A stretch of DNA of 64,000 nt. Source: Streptomyces naganishii JCM 4654. GTDB lineage: Bacteria; Actinomycetota; Actinomycetes; Streptomycetales; Streptomycetaceae. The translations under genes and the position numbers were made by a program. Every line of letters starts with the position of its first letter. Position 1 is the first letter of the stretch. Shown here one piece after another: positions 19,116 to 27,868 of this stretch. The notes under the pieces were generated by a model. It searched no databases. It was not told the origin of the DNA and saw nothing but the letters and a program-made list of their open reading frames with translations. The stretch is from positions 1-64,000 of the forward strand of contig NZ_BMVF01000006.1 in the NCBI RefSeq assembly GCF_014650575.1. The letters are read 5' to 3'.

Positions 19116-19827
19116 AGGACGACGCGCCGGACGCGAGGTACAGCACGGCGTGGGCGACGTCGTCGGGCTCCCCGACCCGGCCGAGCGGTGCCATCCGCGC
19201 CATCAGCGCCTCGGTGTGCGCCTGGTCCCTGCCGTCGTGGCGGTCCGTCATGGGTGTGCGGATCCAGCCCGGCGCGACGGCGTTGACGCGGATGCCGTAC
19301 GGCCCCATCTCGGTCGCCAGCGTCCTCGTCAGCTGCACGACCGCCGCCTTGGCCGCGCCGTAGCAGAGCAGCCCGGCCGCGCCGGTGTCCACGGCGCCCG
19401 AGGCCATGGTCACGATGCTGCCCCTCGTGCCGTGCGCGAGCATCAGCCGGGCCGCCTCCTGGCAGGCGTGCAGTACGCCCTTGAAGTTGACGTTCAGCAC
19501 CCGGTCGAGATCCTCGTCGGTGGTCTCCAGGACGGGGCTGCTGTGCATGATCCCGGCGATCGCCGCCATCACGTCCAGTTGCCCGCACGACTCGACGGCG
19601 AGCCTGAGCCGCGCCCGGTCGGTCACGTCCAGGGGATGGGCGAGCGCGGTGCCGCCCCGCTTCTCGGCGAGGGCGGCCGTCTCGTGCAGGCCCTGCGCGT
19701 CGAGGTCGGCGCAGTGCACGGTGGCCCCCGCCTCGGCGAGCAGGAGGGCGGTGGCCCGGCCGATGCCCCCGGCGGCGCCGGTGACGAAAGCGGTGCGTCC
19801 GGTGAGGTCGTACGCCTTGACGGGCAT
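19063..19827 (-). CDS. Short-chain dehydrogenase/reductase (FabG-like SDR)
   Basis: 254 residues. Rossmann cofactor motif TGAAGGIG near residue 15; D-L-D at about 39-41 after the second strand suggests NAD preference. NxAG-type AAIAGI, catalytic Ser in VTMASGAV, YGAAK (Tyr and Lys of the YxxxK motif) and the C-terminal FTTGQILRPNGG are all present. Substrate unknown. Start ATG 19827 appears to be at the +1 of a leaderless transcript. It lies downstream of nei on the same strand but seems to have its own promoter. Confidence 0.88.
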   Translation of the reverse strand: MPVKAYDLTGRTAFVTGAAGGIGRATALLLAEAGATVHCADLDAQGLHETAALAEKRGGTALAHPLDVTDRARLRLAVESCGQLDVMAAIAGIMHSSPVLETTDEDLDRVLNVNFKGVLHACQEAARLMLAHGTRGSIVTMASGAVDTGAAGLLCYGAAKAAVVQLTRTLATEMGPYGIRVNAVAPGWIRTPMTDRHDGRDQAHTEALMARMAPLGRVGEPDDVAHAVLYLASGASSFTTGQILRPNGGVAMPW

Positions 19828-19863
19828 ACAGCGACCGTACGAGTGTTTCTGACGGATCGTCAA
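19828..19863 (-). promoter_or_regulatory. Promoter and possible operator of the leaderless SDR gene
   Basis: On the minus strand TTGACG (19863-19858), an 18-bp spacer and TACGGT (19839-19834) end six bases before the ATG at 19827. An inverted repeat TGACG-ATC-CGTCA overlaps the -35, a form often bound by TetR-type repressors. The promoter abuts and overlaps the nei stop codon (19860-19862). Confidence 0.68.
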
Positions 19864-20705
19864 TTAGGGGTACGGTAATAGCGCTCCCGCCACCTCTGCG
19901 GGGAGCCCGGCGCGGGCGCGGGGCCGGTCTGGCAGGTGGGGCACCAGTAGGTGGGGCGCTCCTGCGAGCCGTCGCCCTGGTCGGCCACGCGGACGGAGGT
20001 GCCGCAGCGCAGACAGGGGCGAGGCGCGCGGCCGTAGACGAAGAGGTCGTGGCCGCGCAGGCCGGTGGTCCGGCGCACCTGGCGGTCCCGGTTGGCCTCC
20101 AGGAGCCGCTTGGCTAGCCCGGGCAGCCTGGCGGCGCGGTCGGCGGGCAGCGCGCCCACGGGCAGCCATGGGGTCACACCGAGCAGGAAGCACAGCTCGC
20201 TCTTGTACACGTTGCCGATTCCGGCGAGGTTGCGCTGGTCGAGCAGGGCCTCGCCGAGCTCGCGGGCCGGGTCGGCGAGGAGGTTGGCCAGCGCCGGTTC
20301 GGGGTCCCAGTCGGGGCCGAGGAGATCGGGGCCGAGATGGCCGACGGCCCGGTCCTCGTGCGGGGTGCGGAGCAGTTCGAGCACGGGGAGGCGGTAGCCG
20401 ACGGCGGAATGGTCCGCGTTGGCGAGTACGACCCGGATCTGGTGGGCGGGCCCGCCCCTCCAGCGTTCGCCGGTGCCGTAGACCTTCCAGGCGCCCTCCA
20501 TGCGCAGGTGGGTGTGGAGCGTCAGGTCGCCCTCGACGCGGGTGAGCAGGTGCTTGCCGCGGGAGATCGTGTCGAGGACCCTGCGGCCGGAGAGGTCGAC
20601 CGTGGCGTACTTCGGCACCCGGAAGTCGCTCCGGGTCAGCACCGTGCCCGCGAGGGCGGTGTGCAACCGCCTCGCGGCCTGCCAGACCGTGTCGCCTTCG
20701 GGCAT
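19860..20705 (-). CDS. nei: Fpg/Nei-family DNA glycosylase/AP lyase (endonuclease VIII type)
   Basis: 281 residues. Mature N-terminus Pro2-Glu3 (MPEGDTVW) provides the catalytic amine and acid. The family Lys appears in SRGKHLLTR. The H2TH region includes LDQRNLAGIGNVYKSE. The C-terminal zinc finger has two CxxC pairs (CLRCG and CPTCQ) with the Arg-bearing loop. MPEGDTV and the long finger spacing fit actinobacterial Nei2/Nei-like enzymes, which excise oxidised pyrimidines, better than Fpg (MPELPEV). It is adjacent to the lhr-like helicase on the same strand, as in mycobacteria. Confidence 0.9.
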   Translation of the reverse strand: MPEGDTVWQAARRLHTALAGTVLTRSDFRVPKYATVDLSGRRVLDTISRGKHLLTRVEGDLTLHTHLRMEGAWKVYGTGERWRGGPAHQIRVVLANADHSAVGYRLPVLELLRTPHEDRAVGHLGPDLLGPDWDPEPALANLLADPARELGEALLDQRNLAGIGNVYKSELCFLLGVTPWLPVGALPADRAARLPGLAKRLLEANRDRQVRRTTGLRGHDLFVYGRAPRPCLRCGTSVRVADQGDGSQERPTYWCPTCQTGPAPAPGSPQRWRERYYRTPN

Positions 20706-20753
20706 GGGTCAAGGGTGACACGACCTCGCGGGCGCATGCCGTCGGGCGGCTGG

Positions 20754-23700
20754 TCAGGCCCGCAGGCGCAGCCCGCGCGGGGTCGCGACGAAACCCGCTC
20801 CTTCCAGAAGAGTGCCGATGGGGGAGGTCAGGGCTTGGGCGCCGTTGACGCGCTCCACCGTGACCGTGCCGAGGGAACCCGCTCGGGCTGCTTGGGCGAG
20901 CGCCTCGGCCGCGGCTCTCAGCCGGGGGTCGTCGGCGGCCGCGCCCTCGGGATCGGCGGGCCAGGCCAGCAATGTCTTGCCGCCGCGCTCCATGTAGAGC
21001 GTCAGCTCACCGTCCACGAGCACCACCAGGGAGCCCGCCTTCCGCCCCGGCTTGTGCCCGGCGCCGGTCGGCGGCTCGGGCCACGGCAGGGCCGCGCCGT
21101 AGGCGTTGGCGGGGTCGGCGGCGGCGAGCACCACCGCCCGGGAGTCGGCGGCAGGGGCGCGTCCACGGCGGTCGCCGAAGGCCTGACCGGCGCCCGTTCC
21201 GTACGGCAGCGCCTGCCTGCCTCCGCGGGGGCCGCCCTGGCCCGGCCCGGCGAGGTCGCGCGGGGAGACGTAGTCACCCGGGGCGGGAGGGGGCGGGCCG
21301 GCGTCGAGCCAGTCGAACTCACCACCGAGGTCGGGAAAGGCGAACTCGTCCGCCGGAGGCGGACCGCCGGGGGCCCCGAAACGGTCGGGACCGGCGCCCC
21401 TGGAACCGTCGGGCCCGGCGGCCCCGAAGGCGTGCGGGTCGGCACCGCCGAATCCCGCGCCGGGCAGCCCCTCGCCCCGCTCGCGCGCGTTCGCCACCGC
21501 TCGCAGGCGGTCGACCGCTCCGTCCATGGCGAACTGGGCCGCGCCCAGGCCCTCCACCACATAGCCCCGCCGGGCCTGGCCGCTGTCCTCGAAGGCGGAC
21601 AGGATCCGGTAGACCGCGGAGAAACCGCCCTCGACCCCTTCCGCCGCCACCGCGCCCCTGGTGACCACGCCGTGCCGGTCGAGCAGGGTGCGGGCGAGCG
21701 CGTGGGCGCGCACGGTGGGGTCGCCCTCGCGGCCGGGCAGCAGGGACCAGCGTCCGGCGACGGTCGGCGGCCCGTTGCGGGAGGCGGTGCGTGCGGCGGC
21801 CGTCAGCGAACCGTAACGCCCGCGTGGGACCGCCCTCTTGGCCCGGTGGGCCGTGGACCCCGCAGTGCGGCCCGAGCCCAGCAGGGAACGCATCGGGGTC
21901 AGCGTGTCGTTGGTGAGCCTGCCGGACCAGGCCAGGTCCCAGATGGCGTCGGCCAGTTGGGGATCGGTGGCCTCCGGGTGCGTGGTCGCCCGCACCTGAT
22001 CGGCGATCTGACGGAAGAACAGGCCGTAACCGCCGGACAGCGCGTCGAGGACCGACTGGTGCAGGGCCGTCAGCTCCAGCGGGTGCGGGGGCGGCAGCAG
22101 CACCGGGGCCGCGTCCGCCAGGTACAGGGAGACCCAGCCGTCCTTGCCGGGCAGGGCACCCGCGCCCGCCCACACGACCTCGCCGGCCGCGGTGAGTTCG
22201 TCCAGCATCGACGCGCCGTAGTCGGCCACGCGGGACGGCAGGACCAGCTTCTCCAGGGCCGACGCGGGCACGGACGCGCCCTGCAACTGCTCGACGGCGC
22301 GCAGCAGTCCGTCGACGCCGCGCAGGCCGTGCCCCTTGCCGATGTGCTGCCACTGGGGCAGGAACTGGGCGAGCGCGGGCGGCGGCACCGGCTCCAGCTC
22401 GTGCCGCAGCGCGGCCAGCGAGCGGCGGCGCAGCCGACGCAGCACCGTCGCGTCGCACCACTCCTGCCCGATGCCCGCCGGGTGGAACTCGCCCTGCACC
22501 ACCCGCCCGCTCGCGGCGAGCCGTTGCAGCGCGCCGTCCGTGACCGCCACGCCCAGACCGAAGCGGGCCGCCGCCGTGGCCGAGGTGAACGGGCCGTGGG
22601 TGCGGGCGTAGCGGGCCAGGAGGTCGCCCAGCGGGTCCTTCACGGGCTCGGTGAAGGCCTCCGGGACGCCCACCGGCAGAGCGGTGCCCAGGGCGTCGCG
22701 CAGCCGGCCCGCGTCCTCGATCGCGGCCCAGTGGTCGGCGCCGGCGATGCGCACCCGGATGGCCCGGCGGGCCCGGGCCAGTTCCTCCGCCCAGCCGGCC
22801 TCCGCGCCCCGCTCCACCAGCTCGGCGTCGGTCAGCGGGCCGAGCAGGCGCAGCACGTCGGCGACGCCTTCGGCGTCCTTGACGCGGCGGTCCTCGGTCA
22901 GCCACTGCAACTCCCGCTCCAGCTCGAGCAGCACCTCGGCGTCCAGCAGTTCGCGCAGCTCCGCCTGGCCCAGCAGCTCGGCCAGCAGCCGCGAGTCCAG
23001 GGACAGGGCGGCGGCCCGCCGCTCGGCGAGGGGGGAGTCGCCCTCGTACAGGAACTGTGCGACGTATCCGAAGAGGAGCGAGCGCGCGAAGGGCGACGGC
23101 TCGGGTGTGGTCACCTCGACCAGGCGCACCTTGCGGGACTCGATGTCGCCCATCAGCTCGACCAGCCCGGGCACGTCGAAGACGTCCTGGAGGCACTCCC
23201 GGACCGCCTCGAGGACGATCGGGAACGAACCGAACTCGCTCGCCACCTGGAGCAGTTGGGCCGCGCGCTGGCGCTGCTGCCAGAGCGGGGTGCGCCTGCC
23301 GGGGTTGCGGCGGGGCAGCAGCAGCGCGCGGGCGGCGCACTCGCGGAAGCGGGAGGCGAACAGGGCCGAGCCGCCGACCTGGTCCGTGACCACCTGGTCG
23401 ACCTCGCCCTTGTCGAAGGCGACGTCCGCCGCGCCCACCGGCGCCTGCTCGGCGTCGTACTCCGAGCCGGCCCGCGCGGGTTCCTGGTCGAGGAGGTCGA
23501 GGGCCATCAGGTCCGCGTCGGGCAGGCGGAGCACGATGCCGTCGTCGGCGTGCATCACCTGCGCGTCCATGCCGTACCGCTCGGACAGGCGGGCGCCGAG
23601 CGCCAGCGCCCACGGGGCGTGCACCTGGGCGCCGAAGGGGGAGTGCACCACCACCCGCCAGTCACCCAGTTCGTCGCGGAAGCGCTCCACGACGATCGTC

Positions 23701-25718
23701 CGGTCGTCGGGGATGTGACCGCAGGCCTCGCGCTGCTCCGCCAGGTACGACAGGACGTTGTCCGCGGCCCACGCGTCGAGGCCGGCCGCGAGGAGCCTGA
23801 GCCGGGCGTCGTCCGCGGGCAGGGAGCCCACCTCGCGCAGGAACGCGCCCACCGCGCGGCCCAGCTCCAGTGGGCGGCCCAGCTGGTCGCCCTTCCAGAA
23901 CGGCAGTCGGCCCGGCACCCCCGGCGCGGGCGAGACCAGCACGCGGTCCCGCGTGATGTCCTCGATGCGCCAGGAGCTCGTGCCCAGCGTGAACACGTCG
24001 CCCACCCGGGACTCGTAGACCATCTCCTCGTCCAGCTCGCCCACCCGGCCGCCGCCCTTCTTGGGGTCGGAGCCGGCGAGGAAGACCCCGAACAGGCCGC
24101 GGTCGGGAATCGTGCCCCCGGAGGTGACGGCGAGGCGCTGCGCGCCCGGCCGGCCGGTGACCGTGCCCGTCACGCGGTCCCACACCACGCGCGGGCGCAG
24201 CTCCGCGAAGGCGTCGGAGGGGTAGCGGCCGGCGAGCATGTCGAGCACGGCCGTGAACGCCGACTCGGGCAGGGACGCGAACGGCGCGGCCCGCCGGACC
24301 GCCGCGAGCAGGTCGTCGACCTGCCAGGTGTCCATGGCCGTCATCGCCACGAGCTGCTGGGCGAGGACGTCCAGCGGGTTGGCGGGCACCTTCAGGGACT
24401 CGATGGCGCCCGAGCGCATCCGCTCGGTGACCACCGCCGCCTGGACGAGGTCGCCGCGGTACTTGGGGAAGACCACGCCGGTGGAGACCGCGCCGACCTG
24501 GTGTCCCGCACGGCCGACCCGCTGCAGGCCCGAGGCGACGGACGGCGGGGACTCCACCTGAACGACCAGGTCCACCGCCCCCATGTCGATGCCCAGCTCC
24601 AGGCTGGAGGTGGCGACCACCGCGGGCAGCCGGCCCGCCTTCAGGTCCTCCTCCACCAAAGCGCGCTGCTCCTTGGACACCGAGCCGTGGTGGGCGCGGG
24701 CGATCACCGCGGGCGCGCCGTGCGCCGCGCCGGAGCCGCCCATCAGCTCGGCCGGAGAGTGGTGCTCGTCCAGGGACTCGCCGGTCGCCCGCTCGTAGGC
24801 GATCTCGTTGAGCCGGTTGCACAGGCGCTCGGCCAGCCGGCGCGAGTTGGCGAACACGATCGTGGAGCGGTGCGCCTGCACCAGGTCGGTGATCCGCTCC
24901 TCGACGTGCGGCCAGATCGAGGGGCGCTCCGCGCCGTCGTTGCCCTCGGCGACCGGGGAACCGCCGAGCTCGCCCAGGTCCTCCACCGGCACGACCACCG
25001 ACAGGTCGAACTCCTTGCCCGACTCCGGCTGGACGATCTCCACCTTGCGGCGCGGCGAGAGATAGCGAGCGATCTCGTCGACGGGGCGGACGGTCGCCGA
25101 CAGCCCGATGCGGCGGGCGGGCCTGGGCAGCAGTTCGTCCAGCCGCTCCAGGGACAGCGCCAGATGCGCGCCGCGCTTGGTGCCCGCCACCGCGTGCACC
25201 TCGTCCAGGATCACCGTCTCCACACCGGTCAGCGCGTCGCGCGTGGCAGACGTCAGCATCAGGAACAGCGACTCGGGGGTGGTGATCAGGATGTCCGGCG
25301 GGCGGGTGGACAGGGCACGGCGCTCGGCGGCCGGGGTGTCGCCGGAGCGGATGCCCACCCTGACCTCCGGCTCGGGCAGGCCGAGGCGGACCGACTCCTG
25401 GCGGATGCCGGTGAGCGGGCTGCGCAAGTTTCGCTCCACGTCCACGGCGAGCGCCTTGAGCGGCGAGACGTACAGCACCCGGCAGCGCTTCCTGGGGTCG
25501 GCCGGGGGCGGGGCCGAGGCGAGCTGGTCGAGCGCGGCGAGGAAGGCGGCCAGCGTCTTGCCCGAGCCGGTGGGCGCCACCACCAGCACGTCGGAGCCCT
25601 CGCCGATGGCCCGCCACGCGCCCGCCTGGGCGGCGGTGGGCGCGGAGAAGGCCCCCGCGAACCAGCCGCGGGTGGCGGGGGAGAAGCCGTTGAGGGCTCC
25701 GTGTGCGTCGCTGACCAT
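20754..25718 (-). CDS. lhr: Large Lhr-type ATP-dependent helicase
   Basis: 1654 residues. N-terminal helicase core: Q motif near residue 31 (PTAAQ), Walker A APTGSGKT (48-55), motif Ia PLKAL, TTPES, DEVH box at 172-175, and a second RecA lobe with VATSSLELGIDMG and QRVGRAGH. The Lhr winged-helix and beta-barrel region follows, then a long C-terminal extension. The family translocates 3' to 5' on single-stranded DNA and unwinds RNA:DNA hybrids. Residues ~1400-1560 contain a Gly/Pro/Asp-rich low-complexity insert, making it somewhat longer than E. coli or mycobacterial Lhr (about 1500-1540). ATG 25718 is preferred over GTG 25733. Confidence 0.92.
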   Translation of the reverse strand: MVSDAHGALNGFSPATRGWFAGAFSAPTAAQAGAWRAIGEGSDVLVVAPTGSGKTLAAFLAALDQLASAPPPADPRKRCRVLYVSPLKALAVDVERNLRSPLTGIRQESVRLGLPEPEVRVGIRSGDTPAAERRALSTRPPDILITTPESLFLMLTSATRDALTGVETVILDEVHAVAGTKRGAHLALSLERLDELLPRPARRIGLSATVRPVDEIARYLSPRRKVEIVQPESGKEFDLSVVVPVEDLGELGGSPVAEGNDGAERPSIWPHVEERITDLVQAHRSTIVFANSRRLAERLCNRLNEIAYERATGESLDEHHSPAELMGGSGAAHGAPAVIARAHHGSVSKEQRALVEEDLKAGRLPAVVATSSLELGIDMGAVDLVVQVESPPSVASGLQRVGRAGHQVGAVSTGVVFPKYRGDLVQAAVVTERMRSGAIESLKVPANPLDVLAQQLVAMTAMDTWQVDDLLAAVRRAAPFASLPESAFTAVLDMLAGRYPSDAFAELRPRVVWDRVTGTVTGRPGAQRLAVTSGGTIPDRGLFGVFLAGSDPKKGGGRVGELDEEMVYESRVGDVFTLGTSSWRIEDITRDRVLVSPAPGVPGRLPFWKGDQLGRPLELGRAVGAFLREVGSLPADDARLRLLAAGLDAWAADNVLSYLAEQREACGHIPDDRTIVVERFRDELGDWRVVVHSPFGAQVHAPWALALGARLSERYGMDAQVMHADDGIVLRLPDADLMALDLLDQEPARAGSEYDAEQAPVGAADVAFDKGEVDQVVTDQVGGSALFASRFRECAARALLLPRRNPGRRTPLWQQRQRAAQLLQVASEFGSFPIVLEAVRECLQDVFDVPGLVELMGDIESRKVRLVEVTTPEPSPFARSLLFGYVAQFLYEGDSPLAERRAAALSLDSRLLAELLGQAELRELLDAEVLLELERELQWLTEDRRVKDAEGVADVLRLLGPLTDAELVERGAEAGWAEELARARRAIRVRIAGADHWAAIEDAGRLRDALGTALPVGVPEAFTEPVKDPLGDLLARYARTHGPFTSATAAARFGLGVAVTDGALQRLAASGRVVQGEFHPAGIGQEWCDATVLRRLRRRSLAALRHELEPVPPPALAQFLPQWQHIGKGHGLRGVDGLLRAVEQLQGASVPASALEKLVLPSRVADYGASMLDELTAAGEVVWAGAGALPGKDGWVSLYLADAAPVLLPPPHPLELTALHQSVLDALSGGYGLFFRQIADQVRATTHPEATDPQLADAIWDLAWSGRLTNDTLTPMRSLLGSGRTAGSTAHRAKRAVPRGRYGSLTAAARTASRNGPPTVAGRWSLLPGREGDPTVRAHALARTLLDRHGVVTRGAVAAEGVEGGFSAVYRILSAFEDSGQARRGYVVEGLGAAQFAMDGAVDRLRAVANARERGEGLPGAGFGGADPHAFGAAGPDGSRGAGPDRFGAPGGPPPADEFAFPDLGGEFDWLDAGPPPPAPGDYVSPRDLAGPGQGGPRGGRQALPYGTGAGQAFGDRRGRAPAADSRAVVLAAADPANAYGAALPWPEPPTGAGHKPGRKAGSLVVLVDGELTLYMERGGKTLLAWPADPEGAAADDPRLRAAAEALAQAARAGSLGTVTVERVNGAQALTSPIGTLLEGAGFVATPRGLRLRA

Positions 25719-25826
25719 GCGTCCATCCTGCACCCGGGCACTGACAACCGCCGTGGCCTGCGCGTTTCGCGTCGGCGGCCGGTCGGTGCGTCATCGCGCC
25801 GCGGGTTCGGGCGGCAGAATTGAGCC

Positions 25827-26792
25827 ATGGCGGGATCGGGCGTGGAGCGCGCACGGCACTGGCAGTACGAGGAACTGCCCGGTGTCGACCTGCTCCGTGC
25901 CCGGTACGTCCGCAAGGAGTTCGTGCGCCACACCCACGAGCACTTCGTGATCGCAGCCATCGCCGAGGGCGTCGAGGTCTTCCACCACAGCGGCGCCGAC
26001 CAGTACGCGGGCCCCGGCGCGCTAGCCCTGGTCAACCCCGACACCCCGCACACCGGGCGGGCCGGTGTGCCCGAGGGCTGGCGGTACGGCGCGGTGTACC
26101 CGGCGCCGGAACTGGTGGCCGAGATCGCCGCGGAGACCACGGGCCTGCGCGGGACGCCGGGATTCGTCAGTCCGGTGCTGGACGACCCCTACGCCGCCCG
26201 TCTCGTGCACCAGGTGCTGCGGGCCGCCGACGAGGGCAACGCGCTGGCCGCCGACACGCTCCTGCGGGTCGCCGTGACCCGGCTGCTGCGGCTGAACGGC
26301 GGGCCGCTGCCGCAGCGCGAGGTGCGCACGGCGGGCAGCCGGATCGCGGCACGCGCGCGTGCCGTCCTGGAGGAGAGCATGGCCGGGCCGCCGTCCCTGG
26401 AGCGGCTCGCGGCCGACCTCGGGACGAGCCCGTTCGCGCTGCTGCGCGCCTTCCGGGACGCCTACGGAATGCCACCGCACGCCTGGCTGACCGACGCGCG
26501 GGTGCGGCGGGCCAGGCGGCTGCTGGACGCCGGCACCGTGCCCGCCGAGGCCGCCGTCGCCGTGGGGTTCACCGACCAGTCCCACCTGAGCCGGCACTTC
26601 TCCCGCATCGTGGGCGTGCCGCCGGGTGCCTACCGGCGCGAGCGCAAGAACGTACAAGACGACCGGTCCCGGCTCCTCCTACCGTCCGGGGTGTGGCAGA
26701 ACAGACAGCGCACCCAGACACCGCCCGCGAGCCCGCTGGAGCGGCAGCCGACGGCGGGAAGCCGGACTCCGCCGTCGTCCGGGACGCACTAG
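25827..26792 (+). CDS. AraC-family transcriptional regulator
   Basis: 321 residues. An N-terminal cupin sensor (about 20-110; HTHEHFVIAAI, GALALVNPDTPHTG) is followed by the two-helix-turn-helix AraC domain (about 175-275; SLERLAADLGTSPFALLRAF and FTDQSHLSRHFSRIVGVPPG). Residues after ~278 are low complexity and coincide with a 100-bp overlap into azlC, so the functional end is probably near residue 275. It likely controls the downstream azlC-azlD amino-acid exporter; the ligand is unknown. Start ATG 25827 is used; no strong ribosome-binding site is visible. Confidence 0.88.
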   Translation: MAGSGVERARHWQYEELPGVDLLRARYVRKEFVRHTHEHFVIAAIAEGVEVFHHSGADQYAGPGALALVNPDTPHTGRAGVPEGWRYGAVYPAPELVAEIAAETTGLRGTPGFVSPVLDDPYAARLVHQVLRAADEGNALAADTLLRVAVTRLLRLNGGPLPQREVRTAGSRIAARARAVLEESMAGPPSLERLAADLGTSPFALLRAFRDAYGMPPHAWLTDARVRRARRLLDAGTVPAEAAVAVGFTDQSHLSRHFSRIVGVPPGAYRRERKNVQDDRSRLLLPSGVWQNRQRTQTPPASPLERQPTAGSRTPPSSGTH

Positions 26793-27508
26793 GCGTCGGC
26801 GTCGCCGTAGGACTGTCGGGATTCGCCTTCGGGGTGACCTCGGCGGGCAGCGGCCTCACCCTGCTGCAGACCTGCGTGCTCAGCCTCCTGGTGTTCACGG
26901 GCGCCTCCCAGTTCGCGCTCGTCGGCGCGCTCGCGGCCGGAGGCAATCCGTTCACCGCGGCCGCGGGCGCCTTCTTCCTGGGCGTGCGCAACGCGTTCTA
27001 CGGACTGCGCCTTTCGCAGGTACTGGCCCTCCCGCGCGGGATACGGCCGCTCGCCGCGCAGTGGGTCATCGACGAGACCACCGCGGTGACGCTCGCCCAG
27101 CCCACGCGCCGCAGCGCCCGCATCGGCTTCACCGTCACCGGGCTCACCCTCTACGTGCTGTGGAACCTCACCACACTCCTCGGCGCGCTGGGCGCCAAGG
27201 CGCTGGGGGACACCGGCGCGTGGGGCCTGGACGCGGCCGGGCCCGCCGTGTTCCTCGCGCTGCTGGCGCCCATGCTGAAGACCACCACCGAGCGGGCCGT
27301 CGCCGCCCTCGCCGTGCTCCTCGGGCTCGGCCTGCTGCCCCTGCTGCCCGCCGGTGTGCCGGTGCTGGCGGCCGCGCTGGCCGCCCCGGCCGTGCTCTGC
27401 CTGGAGGGCCGCCGCCGTGCGAACGACGCCCGTGAAGATGCCCGTGAAGATGCCCGTGACGATGCCCGTGACGTCGTACGAGACGACGTACGAGAGGAAG
27501 ACCGTTGA
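26693..27508 (+). CDS. azlC: AzlC-family branched-chain amino-acid exporter, large subunit
   Basis: 271 residues. The AzlC/YgaZ signature is present: GVAVGLSGFAFGV, FTGASQFALVG, FLGVRNAFYGLRLS and WVIDETTAVTLAQ. Five to six membrane segments are visible. With AzlD it forms a two-component exporter for branched-chain amino acids or methionine by family. The C-terminal ~27 residues are a charged Asp/Ala/Arg repeat (DAREDAREDARDDARD) outside the family core. GTG 26693 lies within the 3' end of the araC-type gene; the stop overlaps the azlD start. Confidence 0.88.
   Translation: MAEQTAHPDTAREPAGAAADGGKPDSAVVRDALGVGVAVGLSGFAFGVTSAGSGLTLLQTCVLSLLVFTGASQFALVGALAAGGNPFTAAAGAFFLGVRNAFYGLRLSQVLALPRGIRPLAAQWVIDETTAVTLAQPTRRSARIGFTVTGLTLYVLWNLTTLLGALGAKALGDTGAWGLDAAGPAVFLALLAPMLKTTTERAVAALAVLLGLGLLPLLPAGVPVLAAALAAPAVLCLEGRRRANDAREDAREDARDDARDVVRDDVREEDR
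27425..27472 (+). repeat. 12-bp tandem repeat at the 3' end of azlC
   Basis: Four copies of GAYGCCCGTGAM in frame, coding for Asp-Ala-Arg-Glu/Asp, followed by two GTACGA-containing units. It gives AzlC a highly charged tail. Confidence 0.85.
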
Positions 27509-27813
27509 ACATCTGGATCGCCGTCGCGGTGACCGCCCTCGGCTGCTACGCCGTCAAGCTCGCCGGGCTGCTGGTGCCAGCGGGCGCACTGGAGCGGCCG
27601 CTGGTGAAGCGGCTGGCGGCGCTGCTGCCCGTCGCCCTGCTCGCCGCCCTCACCGCGCAGCAGACGTTCGCCGACGGTCACACGCTCGTCCTGGACGCCC
27701 GGGCGGCCGGCCTGGCGGCCGCCGCCGTGGCGCTGGTGCTGCGGGCGCCGTTCCTGCTCGTGGTCGCGGCCGCCGTGCTGGTGACGGCGGCCGTGCGGGC
27801 CATGGGCGGCTGA
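27505..27813 (+). CDS. azlD: AzlD-family transporter small subunit
   Basis: 102 residues with three to four hydrophobic segments. It has the small AzlD pattern CYAVKLAGLLVP, the counterpart of YgaH/AzlD TxxxR. The TTG start at 27505 overlaps the azlC stop (TTGA) and has GAGAGGA just upstream, so translational coupling is likely. Confidence 0.87.
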   Translation: MNIWIAVAVTALGCYAVKLAGLLVPAGALERPLVKRLAALLPVALLAALTAQQTFADGHTLVLDARAAGLAAAAVALVLRAPFLLVVAAAVLVTAAVRAMGG

Positions 27814-27868
27814 GCGCGGGGCGCACGCCGGCGCCCAGCCGGTACTCACGACGTGAGGTGGCCCGCGG

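Noticed and set aside
20337..25823. Plus-strand open frame of 1828 codons opposite lhr
   Set aside because: Composition is Arg/Gly/His-rich without family motifs; the minus strand encodes a full helicase with all motifs.
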